Shown piece by piece: positions 44,772 to 53,662 of a stretch of 64,000 nucleotides of DNA (positions are counted from its first letter, which is position 1; every line of letters begins with the position of its first letter). The translations under genes were made by a program, and so were the position numbers. The notes below the pieces were generated by a model, which searched no databases, was not told the DNA's origin, and saw only the letters and a list, made by a program, of their open reading frames with translations. Source of the DNA: an uncultured Prevotellaceae bacterium (lineage in GTDB: Bacteria > Bacteroidota > Bacteroidia > Bacteroidales > Bacteroidaceae); contig CASFNA010000012.1 of assembly GCA_949295905.1 (NCBI GenBank), positions 62,001-126,000 of the forward strand, read 5' to 3'.

Positions 44772-44965
44772 AACGTGAGCTCGGCGTAAGGAATAAAACT
44801 TCCAACAAGGGACAGCTACTTGTTTTTCGTTCCAAACGGTCGGTTGGTAATTGTAATTCCGCGTCGGAGCGCGGAACTGAAAGTCGCCGTTAAGGCAATG
44901 ACTGATGACCTGACGACTAATTGACATAGGATTATTACCACATTTCCTTATACCGAACTCACGTT
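44772..44965. other. 194-bp element with 22-bp terminal inverted repeats (type B)
   Basis: Left end AACGTGAGCTCGGCGTAAGG-AA (44772-44793), right end its complement TTCCTTATACCGAACTCACG-TT (44944-44965), 20 of 22 paired. In the middle is a perfect hairpin TTCCGCG (44857) / CGCGGAA (44870). No conserved coding potential. Near the left end the minus strand reads TGTCCCT then GGAAGTTTTAT, similar to TGTCCCTGGAAGTTTGAT in element A. The size and ends suit a small non-autonomous mobile element or a rod-shaped RNA. Confidence 0.5.
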
Positions 44966-45066
44966 GGTTTGGTATTTCAATAAGATGCAGTTTTATCGAT
45001 AAACATAGCAATGTGCCATTCGGAGAATGTCCGTATTTTCGGTCGAATTAGGTTGGTAAGGGGCGT

Positions 45067-45286
45067 ATATGCCGCCATTCCAACAGCAAAATGCCACCTT
45101 TTGCACTCCCGAACACGGTATACAGCAGGGTAAAAGGCCGCCTTTTGCAACCGTGGAAGCCGTGTTTACGGGTGACGGATGCGGTCTTTACCAGTGCTAA
45201 ATACGGTGTTTGTCGCCGACAAATACCGTTCAAAGCATGTTAAAAATGCCGTGTTTTTGCACATTGTCATGGTCTTGTTGCTTAAC
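45067..45286. repeat. 22-bp-period intergenic array, about 10 units (clpC/OmpA lipoprotein)
   Basis: The longest array. Cores include ATATGCCGCCATT (45067), AAATGCCACCTTT (45089), AAAGGCCGCCTTT (45133), GGAAGCCGTGTTT (45155), GGATGCGGTCTTT (45177), AAATACGGTGTTT (45199), AAATACCGTTCAA (45221), AAATGCCGTGTTT (45244, one base off register) and a decayed CATGGTC core near 45265. It lies in a 980-bp gap; apart from element B and this array nothing else is seen there. Confidence 0.8.
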
Positions 45287-45606
45287 GTTCTGTATGTCAG
45301 GCAGTTGTGTTTGCACACTTTTCCCGGGCATGTTTTCGTCCGTCTGACTTTTATTTCAGAATAACGCAGCTACGGAGCGCCATCAGAAATCAATGTGTCA
45401 GCCGTCCGTCGGTTTGTGTGTCAAAGTGTCTGTTTCGATGTAAAACGGCGTCGGAGTGCATACGGCATTGTCCTTTAATTCGGGAAAACAGTCGTGTAAT
45501 GCCGTATTATAAGTTTTTTTATGATAAAACAATCCTGCATTCTATTGGTAAATACTGGAAAAGTTGTAATTTTGTACTTGTCAAACCATTTAAACCAAAT
45601 ATAATT

Positions 45607-46314
45607 ATGAAGAAATTAAAGGTTATAACACTTGGATTGTGTACGGCTCTCGTGTTGAGCTGTAGCACGAAAGCAGGCACAGGCTCGCTTATAGGCGCAG
45701 GAGCAGGTACATTCGTAGGTGGAATCATCGGCAAGATAGCAGGCAACACTGCGGTTGGAGCAGCGGTTGGAGCAGCTGTAGGCGCAGGCACAGGTGCCCT
45801 CATAGGCCGCCATATGGACAAGGTCAAGGCCGAGACCGAGGCGCAGCTTGCAGAGACGGCTACGGTTGAGGAAGTTACGGATAACAACGGACTGAAGGCC
45901 GTTAAGGTGACGTTTGACTCCGGCCTGCTCTTCGCCACAAGCAGCTCGACATTGAACGCGTCGGCCAAGTCGTCGTTGAGCAAGTTCGCAAACAACGTGT
46001 TGAAGAAGAACGCAACGCTCGACGTCAATGTGTACGGGTATACCGACAACCAGGGCTGGAAGAACTCTACGGCAGAGCAAAGCGTGCAGAAAAACCTCGA
46101 CCTGTCACAGGCACGTGCCCAGAGCGTAGCTTCATACCTTATGGCATGTGGCGCGGCTGCCGACCAGATAGCAGCTGTTGAGGGTCTTGGAGAGCAGAAC
46201 CCCGTGGCCGACAACAGCACTGCGGCCGGCCGCGAGCAGAACCGCCGCGTGGAGGTGTACCTCTACGCAAGTCAGGAAATGATTGACGCTGCCAACAACG
46301 GAACACTCCAATAA
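45607..46314 (+). CDS. OmpA-family lipoprotein with glycine zipper
   Basis: 235 residues. The lipoprotein signal ends LVLSCSTKAG (Cys19). A Gly/Ala-rich zipper follows (about 26-68: GAGAGTFVGGIIGKIAG, AVGAAVGAGTGALIG), likely membrane-inserting. The C-terminal OmpA domain (about 95-228) has the peptidoglycan-binding signature NVYGYTDNQG, LSQARAQSVASYL and NRRVEVYL. It anchors the outer membrane to the wall. A -7 box TAATTTTG lies about 35 bp upstream, with a TTGG at near-correct distance. Confidence 0.92.
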   Translation: MKKLKVITLGLCTALVLSCSTKAGTGSLIGAGAGTFVGGIIGKIAGNTAVGAAVGAAVGAGTGALIGRHMDKVKAETEAQLAETATVEEVTDNNGLKAVKVTFDSGLLFATSSSTLNASAKSSLSKFANNVLKKNATLDVNVYGYTDNQGWKNSTAEQSVQKNLDLSQARAQSVASYLMACGAAADQIAAVEGLGEQNPVADNSTAAGREQNRRVEVYLYASQEMIDAANNGTLQ

Positions 46315-46321
46315 CGTAATA

Positions 46322-46402
46322 AATTAAGAGTTAAGAGTTAAGAATTAAGAAAACTTGCTTCAACGGCATATTTTCTTAATTCTTAACTCTTAACTCTTAA
46401 TT
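46322..46402. repeat. TTAAGAA-type perfect 32-bp inverted repeat
   Basis: Arms 46322-46353 and 46371-46402 are perfect complements built from TTAAGAG/TTAAGAA heptamers, with a 17-bp loop. It lies between the OmpA lipoprotein gene and mtgA and ends 12 bp before the mtgA start. Confidence 0.85.
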
Positions 46403-46413
46403 CACCAATTAGC

Positions 46414-47151
46414 ATGTTACGACTTAAAATATTCAGCCGCATATTGCGTTGGGCGCTTGTGGCCTTTTTCGGCTCTACCATCCTTGCCGTTGTGGCTTTG
46501 CGTTTCATACCTGTATATTTCACTCCGCTGATGTTTATCCGCTGCGCCGAGCAGCTGAAGGACGGCGAGAGCGTGAAGTTGCACCACAAGTGGGTGCCGC
46601 TGGAAGAGATGTCGCGCCACATGCCGGTGGCCGTGATGGCCAGCGAAGACCAGCGTTTCCTGCTGCATCACGGGTTTGATTATGATGCTATAGAGAAGGC
46701 CGCCAAGAGCAACCTTAAAGGCGGCAAAATACGCGGCGGCAGTACGATTTCGCAGCAAACGGCCAAGAACGTGTTTCTATGGCCCGGCCGTTCGTGGGTG
46801 CGCAAGGGGCTTGAGGCTTACTTCACCGTGCTCATAGAGTTCATGTGGAGCAAGCAGCGCATCATGGAAGTGTACCTTAACTCTATAGAGATGGGCCCAG
46901 GTATATACGGAGTCCAGGCCGTAGCGCATGACAACTTCGGCAAAGATGCCGCCGACTTGTTCCGTGGCGAGTGTGCGTTAATCGCTGCCACGCTGCCCAA
47001 TCCGTTGAAATTCAGCTCGAAAAGTCCGAGCGCGTACATGCTGAAACGCAAGCGGCAGATAGAGCGGCAGATGAAGTTCATACCGTCATTCCCTGCCGAG
47101 GGCGAAGACTACGACCCCAAGACATCGGCCGGAGGAGTGTATAGGAAGTGA
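46414..47151 (+). CDS. mtgA: Monofunctional biosynthetic peptidoglycan transglycosylase
   Basis: Polymerises lipid II into glycan strands in the periplasm. 245 residues: membrane anchor at about 11-33, then the GT51 domain with the catalytic Glu in [14 protein letters not shown], the [12 protein letters not shown] motif, [13 protein letters not shown] and [12 protein letters not shown]. There is no transpeptidase domain. It lies between two TTAAGAA-type inverted repeats. Confidence 0.95.
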   Translation: MLRLKIFSRILRWALVAFFGSTILAVVALRFIPVYFTPLMFIRCAEQLKDGESVKLHHKWVPLEEMSRHMPVAVMASEDQRFLLHHGFDYDAIEKAAKSNLKGGKIRGGSTISQQTAKNVFLWPGRSWVRKGLEAYFTVLIEFMWSKQRIMEVYLNSIEMGPGIYGVQAVAHDNFGKDAADLFRGECALIAATLPNPLKFSSKSPSAYMLKRKRQIERQMKFIPSFPAEGEDYDPKTSAGGVYRK

Positions 47152-47154
47152 AAA

Positions 47155-47286
47155 ATTAAGAGTTAAGAATTAAGAAAACATGCTGTTGCTGGTTGTAAGG
47201 CGAGGCTGTTTTTCTTAATTTTTAACTCTTAATTCTTAACTCGCAAAGTCAAGTTTTCTTAATTCTTAACTCTTAATTCTTAACTC
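47155..47286. repeat. TTAAGAA-type repeat with one left and two right arms
   Basis: The left arm (about 47155-47179) can pair with either of two right arms (about 47213-47241 and 47257-47286). The second right arm ends just before the GTG start of the helicase gene, so alternative pairing could expose or hide that start. Confidence 0.7.
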
Positions 47287-47291
47287 GAAAA

Positions 47292-49673
47292 GTGGATTTT
47301 CTTAATGAATTGAACGAGAGCCAGCGCAAGGCTGTCGAATATTGCGACGGTCCGTCGCTGGTAATCGCCGGGGCTGGGTCGGGCAAGACGCGCGTGCTTA
47401 CATACAAGATAGCTTACCTGCTAAGCCAAGGCATGAAGCCGTGGAACATCCTCGCCCTTACGTTCACCAACAAGGCGGCCAACGAAATGAAGCAGCGCAT
47501 CGGCGCGTTGGTGGGCGACGATATGGCTCGGAAGCTCAACATGGGTACGTTCCACAGCATTTTTTCACGCATATTGCGCGTCGAAGCGCACCACTTGGGC
47601 TACGCATCTAACTTTACTATATATGACGATGGCGATTCGCGAAGCCTTGTCAAGACCATCATTAAGGAAATGCAGCTTGACGACAAGACGTATAAGCCTG
47701 CGTCGATACAATCACGCATCAGCATGGCGAAGAACCACTTGGTGTTGCCGGACGATTATGCAGTAAACCGAAACTTGCTGGAGCGTGACCGCGAGCAGCG
47801 TGTTCCGGCAATGAGCAATATCTATTCTGCGTATTGCGAAAGGTGCAGGATGGCCAATGCGATGGACTTTGACGACCTGTTGACAAACACTTTTACCCTC
47901 TTCTATGAGCATGAAGACATACGCTTGAAGTATGCCGACAAGTTCAAATACATCCTTGTAGACGAGTATCAGGATACAAACTCCGTGCAACAGAAAATTG
48001 TATGGCAGATATCGAAGGAGCATTTGCGCGTCTGCGCGGTAGGAGACGATGCCCAGAGTATATATGCCTTCCGCGGTGCGAACATTGACAATATACTTGA
48101 CTTTACCGAACAGTTTAAGGGCACGCAGCTGTTCAAGCTTGAACAAAACTACCGTAGTACGCAGCGCATAGTGCAGGCGGCAAACAGCCTGATACGCCAT
48201 AACGAGCGGCAGATACCCAAAGACGTATACAGCCGTAACGACGAGGGCGAGCGGCTTGTGTTGAAAGAGGCTTATAGTGATAGGGAAGAGGCTCTGATTG
48301 TTTGTAATGAGATAAAGCGCATACGCCGTGAGGAGCATTGCGTGTATGGCGATTTTGCCGTGTTATACCGTACCAACTCACAAAGCCGCAGTTTTGAGGA
48401 AGCCATGCGTAAGGCTGCCATACCTTATAAAATATACGGCGGATTGAGCTTTTACCAGCGTAAGGAAATCAAGGACATCATCGCTTATTTCCGCTTGGTG
48501 GTTAATCCTGACGACGAGGAGGCATTTAAGCGCATCATAAATTATCCGAAGCGCGGCATCGGTGATACTACGGTGGCCAAGATTGCAGGGCTTGCATCGG
48601 TGGCAGGAGTGAGCCTTTGGAGTGTGGTTTGCGCTCCTGAGCGTTATGGCTTGTCCGTTAGCAAGGCTACGCAGGCCAAGATTGACGGTTTCAAGGAGCT
48701 TATAATCGGCTTTATTGACAAACTCGTTTCAACCGATGCTTACACGTTGGGCATTGAACTGGTGAAGGCCAGTGGCATATCGGCAGACGTTTATGCCGAC
48801 AGGTCGCCTGAAAACTTGTCGCGCCAGGAGAACCTTGAGGAACTGCTTGGCAGTATGCAGGAGTTTGTTGAGAGCCACAGGGAGGAAGGGCTTGAACACG
48901 AAATAGGTTTGGCTGATTTCCTTAAAGAAGTTTCCTTTCAGACTGATATTGAGAGCGATACGGCCGACGACGGCGCAAGCCGTGTATCTTTAATGACCGT
49001 GCACAGCGCAAAGGGACTTGAGTTTCCTACGGTTTTTGTCGTAGGACTTGAAGAGAATATCTTTCCGAGCCTCATGTCGCTCAATAGCCGGCGTGAACTC
49101 GAAGAGGAACGTCGCCTGCTTTATGTGGCGATAACACGCGCCGAGCGTCATTGCATACTTACATACGCCAAGAGCCGTTACCGCTTCGGACGTATGGAGA
49201 CGGAGGCTCCGAGCCGTTTTTTGCGTGACATAAGTCCGGAGTTGGTTAAGGTTGACGGGGGCGCAAGCAGCTTTTCGTCTTCAGACAGCATACGCTCTTT
49301 CATGCCGTTTGGCGGGCGTGACCGTTGGCAGAACAGCCGCCCGGTGGCGTCGCAGTTCAGGGCTGACCCGAAGCCTCGCGAGGCTCTTCACCGTGAAGAG
49401 CCGCCTGTTGCCGACACGTTTTCGCCGGGTTTCCAGCGTCTACGCGCCGTAGCGTCGCTTAAAGGCAGGCGTGTGCAGCCTGCGGCGGAAAGCCAGTCGG
49501 CTGCTGTCGGCGGTTTGAAGGAAGGCTGTGTTATCGAGCATGAGCGTTTTGGTATGGGCAAGGTGACGAGGCTTGAAGGCTCCGGCGAGAACATGAAGGC
49601 CACTGTGCAGTTTGAGAATGCCGGCACGAAGCAGCTACTTGTGAAGTTTGCCAGGTTTAAGGTCGTAGGCTGA
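47292..49673 (+). CDS. pcrA: UvrD/PcrA-type ATP-dependent DNA helicase
   Basis: 3'-5' superfamily 1A helicase for repair and replication restart, 793 residues. Q-motif LNESQRKAVEY, Walker A AGAGSGKTR, motif II VDEYQDTN, motif III AVGDDAQSIYAFRGA, motif IV QNYRSTQRI, motif V VHSAKGLEFPTVFVVG and motif VI VAITRAER. The C-terminal tail has the Tudor-like UvrD module (GCVIEHERFGMGKVTRLEG). The start is GTG at 47292; no upstream ATG is in frame within the repeat. Symbol by family resemblance. Confidence 0.94.
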   Translation: MDFLNELNESQRKAVEYCDGPSLVIAGAGSGKTRVLTYKIAYLLSQGMKPWNILALTFTNKAANEMKQRIGALVGDDMARKLNMGTFHSIFSRILRVEAHHLGYASNFTIYDDGDSRSLVKTIIKEMQLDDKTYKPASIQSRISMAKNHLVLPDDYAVNRNLLERDREQRVPAMSNIYSAYCERCRMANAMDFDDLLTNTFTLFYEHEDIRLKYADKFKYILVDEYQDTNSVQQKIVWQISKEHLRVCAVGDDAQSIYAFRGANIDNILDFTEQFKGTQLFKLEQNYRSTQRIVQAANSLIRHNERQIPKDVYSRNDEGERLVLKEAYSDREEALIVCNEIKRIRREEHCVYGDFAVLYRTNSQSRSFEEAMRKAAIPYKIYGGLSFYQRKEIKDIIAYFRLVVNPDDEEAFKRIINYPKRGIGDTTVAKIAGLASVAGVSLWSVVCAPERYGLSVSKATQAKIDGFKELIIGFIDKLVSTDAYTLGIELVKASGISADVYADRSPENLSRQENLEELLGSMQEFVESHREEGLEHEIGLADFLKEVSFQTDIESDTADDGASRVSLMTVHSAKGLEFPTVFVVGLEENIFPSLMSLNSRRELEEERRLLYVAITRAERHCILTYAKSRYRFGRMETEAPSRFLRDISPELVKVDGGASSFSSSDSIRSFMPFGGRDRWQNSRPVASQFRADPKPREALHREEPPVADTFSPGFQRLRAVASLKGRRVQPAAESQSAAVGGLKEGCVIEHERFGMGKVTRLEGSGENMKATVQFENAGTKQLLVKFARFKVVG

Positions 49674-49748
49674 CGGTGCTCGGTGTGCGGCATTTAGTCT
49701 TTGCATTATTATCTTGTTGATAATCAGATTATTATGATTGATATTTTA

Positions 49749-49836
49749 AAAGGCCATGTTTTACAAGCTGAAACATGGCCTTTGGGCGTGTGAAAGACGG
49801 CCTTTTACTGTGCAAAAGGCCGCATATTACAATGCT
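49749..49836. repeat. 22-bp-period intergenic array, 4 units (pcrA / small membrane protein)
   Basis: Cores AAAGGCCATGTTT (49749), AAACATGGCCTTT (49771), AAAGACGGCCTTT (49793), AAAGGCCGCATAT (49815). The first two are perfect reverse complements with a 9-bp linker, so they form an exact 13-bp hairpin. Confidence 0.87.
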
Positions 49837-49855
49837 ATAGGTTTTCCCGTTATTT

Positions 49856-50020
49856 TTACTTGTTGCGTCTCCGTTTTTCTTTCCGGCATGTGTCTTTGAG
49901 CGGACAGCCGTTGCAGGTACCGTTCTTTGCCGCCAAGGCCTTGTATATGCGCCATGAAGCATATGCTATGGCACATGCTGTTATGGTCAGGGCGATGATA
50001 GTCTGCACTGTTTCAGACAT
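49856..50020 (-). CDS. Small Cys-rich membrane protein (FeoB-associated type)
   Basis: 54 residues from the ATG at 50020. One transmembrane helix (about 5-24: TIIALTITACAIAYASWRIY) is followed by a short Cys motif CNGCPLKDTC and a basic tail KEKRRRNK. This is the layout of FeoB-associated Cys-rich membrane proteins. No feoAB is nearby. Encoded downstream of ruvC on the same strand. Confidence 0.75.
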   Translation of the reverse strand: MSETVQTIIALTITACAIAYASWRIYKALAAKNGTCNGCPLKDTCRKEKRRRNK

Positions 50021-50112
50021 GTATGTGTTTTGAAAATGAAGCCTTATGATTGTATGCCATGGTGTCAACCTGTTGCTGGAGCATTGTGGAAAGACATCCT
50101 ACAGGCAGGCTT

Positions 50113-50694
50113 TTATTGACATGGTTTTAATAACCTGTTGCAACTTATCCTGTCTTTGTTCCTGTTTGCAAAGTCTTTCCAGCTGCCATATTTTTTGTCC
50201 GTTACGGGTGTTCCGGCCTGCATGAAGTGACAATATGCCGCCGCCAAGGCGTCGGTTGCGTCCATGAACGGGTTGATGTCCTCGTCTTTTATGTTGAGCA
50301 GGCGTTGCAACATGCCTGCCACTTGCTCTTTCGAGGCGAGTCCCTGGCCGGTGATTGCCAGCTTGATTTTCATCGGCGCGTATTCGTGTATGGGCACATC
50401 GTGGTGTATTGCTGCGGCTATGGCTACGCCTTGGGCGCGTCCGAGTTTGAGCATAGACTGTATGTTCTTGCCGAAGAAAGGCGCTTCTATCGCCATTTCG
50501 TCGGGCAGAAACTCCTCTATAAGGCTGGTTACGCGCTCGAAGATGCGGCCTAATCTTAGGTACGGGTCGTGCATCTTGCGCATGTCTATTACACCCATTG
50601 CCATCATGGAAGCCTTGTTTCCCCGCACTTTCAGCAGTCCGTAGCCCATCACATTGGTACCAGGGTCGATGCCCATTATTATTTTTTCGGTCAT
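50113..50694 (-). CDS. ruvC: Holliday junction resolvase RuvC
   Basis: Cuts four-way DNA junctions with RuvAB. 193 residues. The catalytic acids D10 (IMGIDPGT), E69 ([11 protein letters not shown]), D144 and D147 ([11 protein letters not shown]) are all present. It overlaps the MBL hydrolase gene by 4 bp (ATGA). Confidence 0.96.
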   Translation of the reverse strand: MTEKIIMGIDPGTNVMGYGLLKVRGNKASMMAMGVIDMRKMHDPYLRLGRIFERVTSLIEEFLPDEMAIEAPFFGKNIQSMLKLGRAQGVAIAAAIHHDVPIHEYAPMKIKLAITGQGLASKEQVAGMLQRLLNIKDEDINPFMDATDALAAAYCHFMQAGTPVTDKKYGSWKDFANRNKDRISCNRLLKPCQ

Positions 50695-51353
50695 TGCCAG
50701 CCTCCCTTTGCGTTGAGGTATGGGTTGTGCGCCAGTTCGTCTTCCATCGTTGTGCGTCCTCCGTGGCCCGGAAGTATTACCGTTTCAGGTGGCAGTGTTT
50801 GTGCGATTTGTTGCAGGCTGCGCATGATGTCGTCGAAATCGCCGAGTTCAAGGTCGGTGCGTCCTATGCTCATTTGGAACAGGGTATCTCCAGAAAAGGC
50901 CAGTCCTTCTTCTTTACAATAAAGGAACACAGAGCCGGGCGTATGTCCGGGCGTGCCTATAATGGTAAAGGTGTGGTTGCCGAAAGTCACATTTCCGCCG
51001 TCTTCAAGGTGTTTGCTGACGGCAGGGAAGTCGTTGCCGCAATCTACACCGATGAACGCTTGGGCCTGTGCTCCAAGCTTGTTCATGAGCGGTTGGTCGC
51101 TTTTGTGCACTTCAGGACGTAGTCCGAATGTGTCGAATACGAACTTGTCGCCGAAGTTATGGTCGATGTGTCCGTGCGTACATAGCAGGTGTTTGGGCAC
51201 AAGCCCGTTGGCTTCCACATGGTTGGTTATCGCCTTTTTCTCTTCCTCAAAGAACGCTCCGCAGTCTATAATGACACATTCTTTCGTGTCGTCGCTGACT
51301 ACGTAGCAGTTCTCTTGGAACATGTTGCAGACAAACCGTTGTATATTCAGCAT
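50691..51353 (-). CDS. MBL-fold hydrolase, glyoxalase II-like
   Basis: 220 residues. Metal site H60-x-H62-x-D64-H65 (CTHGHIDH), second-metal residues in [12 protein letters not shown] and the last His in [14 protein letters not shown]. The short length and the lack of the glyoxalase II C-domain suggest a hydrolase of thioesters or other small substrates. Upstream partner of ruvC. Confidence 0.85.
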   Translation of the reverse strand: MLNIQRFVCNMFQENCYVVSDDTKECVIIDCGAFFEEEKKAITNHVEANGLVPKHLLCTHGHIDHNFGDKFVFDTFGLRPEVHKSDQPLMNKLGAQAQAFIGVDCGNDFPAVSKHLEDGGNVTFGNHTFTIIGTPGHTPGSVFLYCKEEGLAFSGDTLFQMSIGRTDLELGDFDDIMRSLQQIAQTLPPETVILPGHGGRTTMEDELAHNPYLNAKGGWQ

Positions 51354-51377
51354 GTTGTTCTGGTTTATACGGTTGTT

Positions 51378-51524
51378 GGGTTGTAACGTTTTGCGGTTAT
51401 TGGGTTATGTGGTTATACGGTTGTACGGTTATAGGAGGCTGCGGTTTTGTTGCTTTTTGCCGTAACGAAATAGCTGTACAACCGTATAACCACATAACCC
51501 AATAACCGTAAAACCTTACAACCC
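51378..51524. repeat. CCGTATAACC-type inverted repeat, 49-bp arms
   Basis: Arms 51378-51426 and 51476-51524 match at 47 of 49 positions. They are built of TTATACGG/TTATGTGG-like octamers, with a 49-bp loop. The right arm covers the last codons and stop of rsmG, so rsmG terminates inside it. It could extrude as a cruciform or end transcription in either direction. Confidence 0.88.
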
Positions 51525-52136
51525 TAAATAAATAAGATACTTTTGCTTGAACCATTCTTCGTCGAACATGCTGCTGATTTCAGTCACGTCGGCAATGTGT
51601 TTGAATGGTCTTATCTCCTCGTCTATGTTTCCTCCCTTCAGGCAAAGCAGGCCGTTGGGCAGCGAGTTGTGCTGTTGCTTGCCTATGTTTTTCTTTACAA
51701 GCCTTGCAAGGTCGGGCAGGGGCATTACCGCGCGGCTTACTACGAAGTCGTATTTCCCCGTCTCGTTCTCACCCCTTATTTGCTCGGCATCGCAGTTTTC
51801 AAGGCCGATGGCTTTTGCAACTTCTTTTACAACGAGTATTTTCTTGCCCGTACCGTCAATCAGTTTGAAGCTGCTTTCGGGAAACATTATGGCAAGCGGT
51901 ATGCCCGGGAAGCCTCCGCCGGTTCCAAGGTCGAGCACTTTTGTCCCCGGCCTGAACTTCACAGCCTTGGCTATTGCAAGCGAATGGAGAATGTGGTGCT
52001 CGTAAAGCGAATCGATGTCTTTTCTCGATATTACATTGATTTTGCTGTTCCAGTCGCGGTACAAACCGTCCAATGCGGCGAATTGGCTGCGTTGCTTTTC
52101 CGTCAATCCTGGAAAATATTTTAATATTATGTCCAT
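51516..52136 (-). CDS. rsmG: 16S rRNA (guanine527-N7)-methyltransferase
   Basis: 206 residues from the ATG at 52136; longer upstream starts are not conserved-looking. SAM motif VLDLGTGGGFPGIPLAI (about 67-83), then LIDGTGKKILVVKEV and SRAVMPLPDL. The final codons lie in a large inverted repeat, so the C-terminal few residues (KYLIYLGL) may be repeat-derived. Confidence 0.95.
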   Translation of the reverse strand: MDIILKYFPGLTEKQRSQFAALDGLYRDWNSKINVISRKDIDSLYEHHILHSLAIAKAVKFRPGTKVLDLGTGGGFPGIPLAIMFPESSFKLIDGTGKKILVVKEVAKAIGLENCDAEQIRGENETGKYDFVVSRAVMPLPDLARLVKKNIGKQQHNSLPNGLLCLKGGNIDEEIRPFKHIADVTEISSMFDEEWFKQKYLIYLGL

Positions 52137-52205
52137 ATTTTGTATTAAAGTGGCAAGTAGGCAAGTAGTTGTATTCAAGTATTTTTAATCCTTTACCTTA
52201 ACAAA

Positions 52206-52280
52206 GGGCAGACAGGCTGCAAGCGGCGTTGAAGTGATGGTATGCTGTAACATCACTACATGCTTGCAACTTGTCTGCCC
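52206..52280 (-). terminator. Nested hairpin downstream of the DUF3298 gene
   Basis: Outer arms 52206-52224 and 52262-52280 pair at 17 of 19 (GGGCAGACAGG...CTTGTCTGCCC). Inside is a second perfect stem GTGATG (52234) / CATCAC (52251). It sits 20 bp past the stop of the minus-strand gene. The T-run is weak. Confidence 0.6.
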
Positions 52281-52299
52281 GTCGTTGGGAAACTGCCTG

Positions 52300-53118
52300 T
52301 TATTTCTTCAACAGGCGTTCCATGTCTCCGTTCTTTATGGCCACCCTGATTTCGCCTTCGGCATGGCTGGCAATCTCGTCAGGAGAATAGATGAATGTGA
52401 TGTCGTCTGTCCCAATGATGAAATTGTCTGGAGCATATACGTCTATGCCCGAGAATATGGTCTTGCCGTGAAGTCCCTCAAGGTCTTTAACTTCATACTT
52501 TTCACACAGCGCCTTGACTATGAGGTCGTTCAATTCCTGCTCGTATCCAGGAACGAACAGGTCTTTGAGCGATACAATCTTTCCTGTGGACGCGTCGATA
52601 TTCCTTGCCACGACAACTGAACTTCCGTGTGCGCCGCCGCCGTACATGTAGACGTTGGCAATGTAAGTGAAGTATTTGTCGTTGTCGTCAAGCACGTATG
52701 TCTTTACTAAGTATTCGCAGTTGAATGATGCGCCGCTGCCTCCTGCGGCCTTGTACATCTCGCCGTAGTCCTTCTTGTATTCTGCGAGATACCGCTTAAC
52801 GAATGAGTCAACGGCCACTTCCGGGGTTATTTTTTCCGACGTTATGGAGAAGTAGTCGGGGCTAAGTACGCCGGAGCGTATAATCGAGTCGTTTATCAGT
52901 TCCGCGTTCTTTCCCTTTGCGTATGTCAGGCACAGGCTGACGTGGCATCTCGGGCCGGCTGTGTCTTCGGTTAGCGGCAGGGTTGAATCCACCTTGATGC
53001 TGTCGAACGTAAGGCTGTCGTTGGCTTCTACGCCTTTGCCTGCGTTGCCGCCGCAAGAGGCGGTGAACATCGCCGCCGCCAACAGTATGGCGGGCGCTGA
53101 GATAAATTTCTTCTTCAT
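52300..53118 (-). CDS. DUF3298-domain lipoprotein
   Basis: 272 residues. The lipoprotein signal ends MFTASCGGNAG (Cys22). The mature protein fits the DUF4163/DUF3298 pattern of RsiV-like extracytoplasmic domains: CLTYAKGKNAELINDSI, the central VYMYGGGAHGSS motif, then LKDLFVPGYEQELNDLI and FIYSPDEIASHAEGEIRV. No sigma factor gene is adjacent. Start chosen at MKKKF (53118). Confidence 0.84.
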   Translation of the reverse strand: MKKKFISAPAILLAAAMFTASCGGNAGKGVEANDSLTFDSIKVDSTLPLTEDTAGPRCHVSLCLTYAKGKNAELINDSIIRSGVLSPDYFSITSEKITPEVAVDSFVKRYLAEYKKDYGEMYKAAGGSGASFNCEYLVKTYVLDDNDKYFTYIANVYMYGGGAHGSSVVVARNIDASTGKIVSLKDLFVPGYEQELNDLIVKALCEKYEVKDLEGLHGKTIFSGIDVYAPDNFIIGTDDITFIYSPDEIASHAEGEIRVAIKNGDMERLLKK

Positions 53119-53208
53119 AATCAATACTTGTGTCGTTAATGTTAATGTGGAAGGGATGCGCCTATGTCTTGGTGGCGAATCTCCTTGCACGGTTAATCTA
53201 TCATTTTG

Positions 53209-53216
53209 CAAAGATA
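53209..53216 (-). promoter_or_regulatory. -7 box of the DUF3298 gene
   Basis: TATCTTTG on the minus strand, about 90 bp before the start codon. No clear -33 box. Confidence 0.4.
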
Positions 53217-53360
53217 ATATAAAAAACTGACATCAAGGGGAAATCGTCGATTTTATGACTTAAAATCTGCCATCCTGCATGTTTTTGATGTATGTCGGCC
53301 GTCTTTTTCCGGCATAAAGTGTTGCCGGTCTGCAAAGTGTTGATATCCAGCATGTTTCCA

Positions 53361-53448
53361 ATATGCGGCCTTTTGCATCGCGAAAGACCGCATATTGCAT
53401 TCCCAAAGACGACCTTTTGCACGGTAAAAGACCGTCTTTGGGAAAATT
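53361..53448. repeat. 22-bp-period intergenic array, 4 units (DUF3298 / HAD)
   Basis: Cores ATATGCGGCCTTT (53361), AAAGACCGCATAT (53383), AAAGACGACCTTT (53405), AAAGACCGTCTTT (53427). Units 1-2 pair at 12 of 13 and units 3-4 at 11 of 13 positions. A further GGCCGTCTTT remnant lies near 53297, one base out of register. The rest of the 544-bp gap holds only the promoter boxes of the two divergent genes. Confidence 0.83.
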
Positions 53449-53548
53449 AGGTGTTGCCGTTGGTGCAGCCATAAGGTTATAAAGTCCGTTATGAGGGCAT
53501 AAAATCATGAAAACGGTCGTTATATTGTGTTATTTTTTATAAAATGAT

Positions 53549-53556
53549 TACTTTTG
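53549..53556 (+). promoter_or_regulatory. -7 box of the HAD hydrolase gene
   Basis: TACTTTTG with TGTG 19 bp upstream (53526-53529). About 105 bp before the ATG. Confidence 0.45.
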
Positions 53557-53662
53557 CAGCGCAATTCAAAATAAGGCTTGCAAGGATGCCGCTTTGTTAC
53601 GTCCGTGCCGTCAGGCATTTCGTAGAAAGTTGTTTCGCGTCCTGTTGCCGGCATTTAATGAT

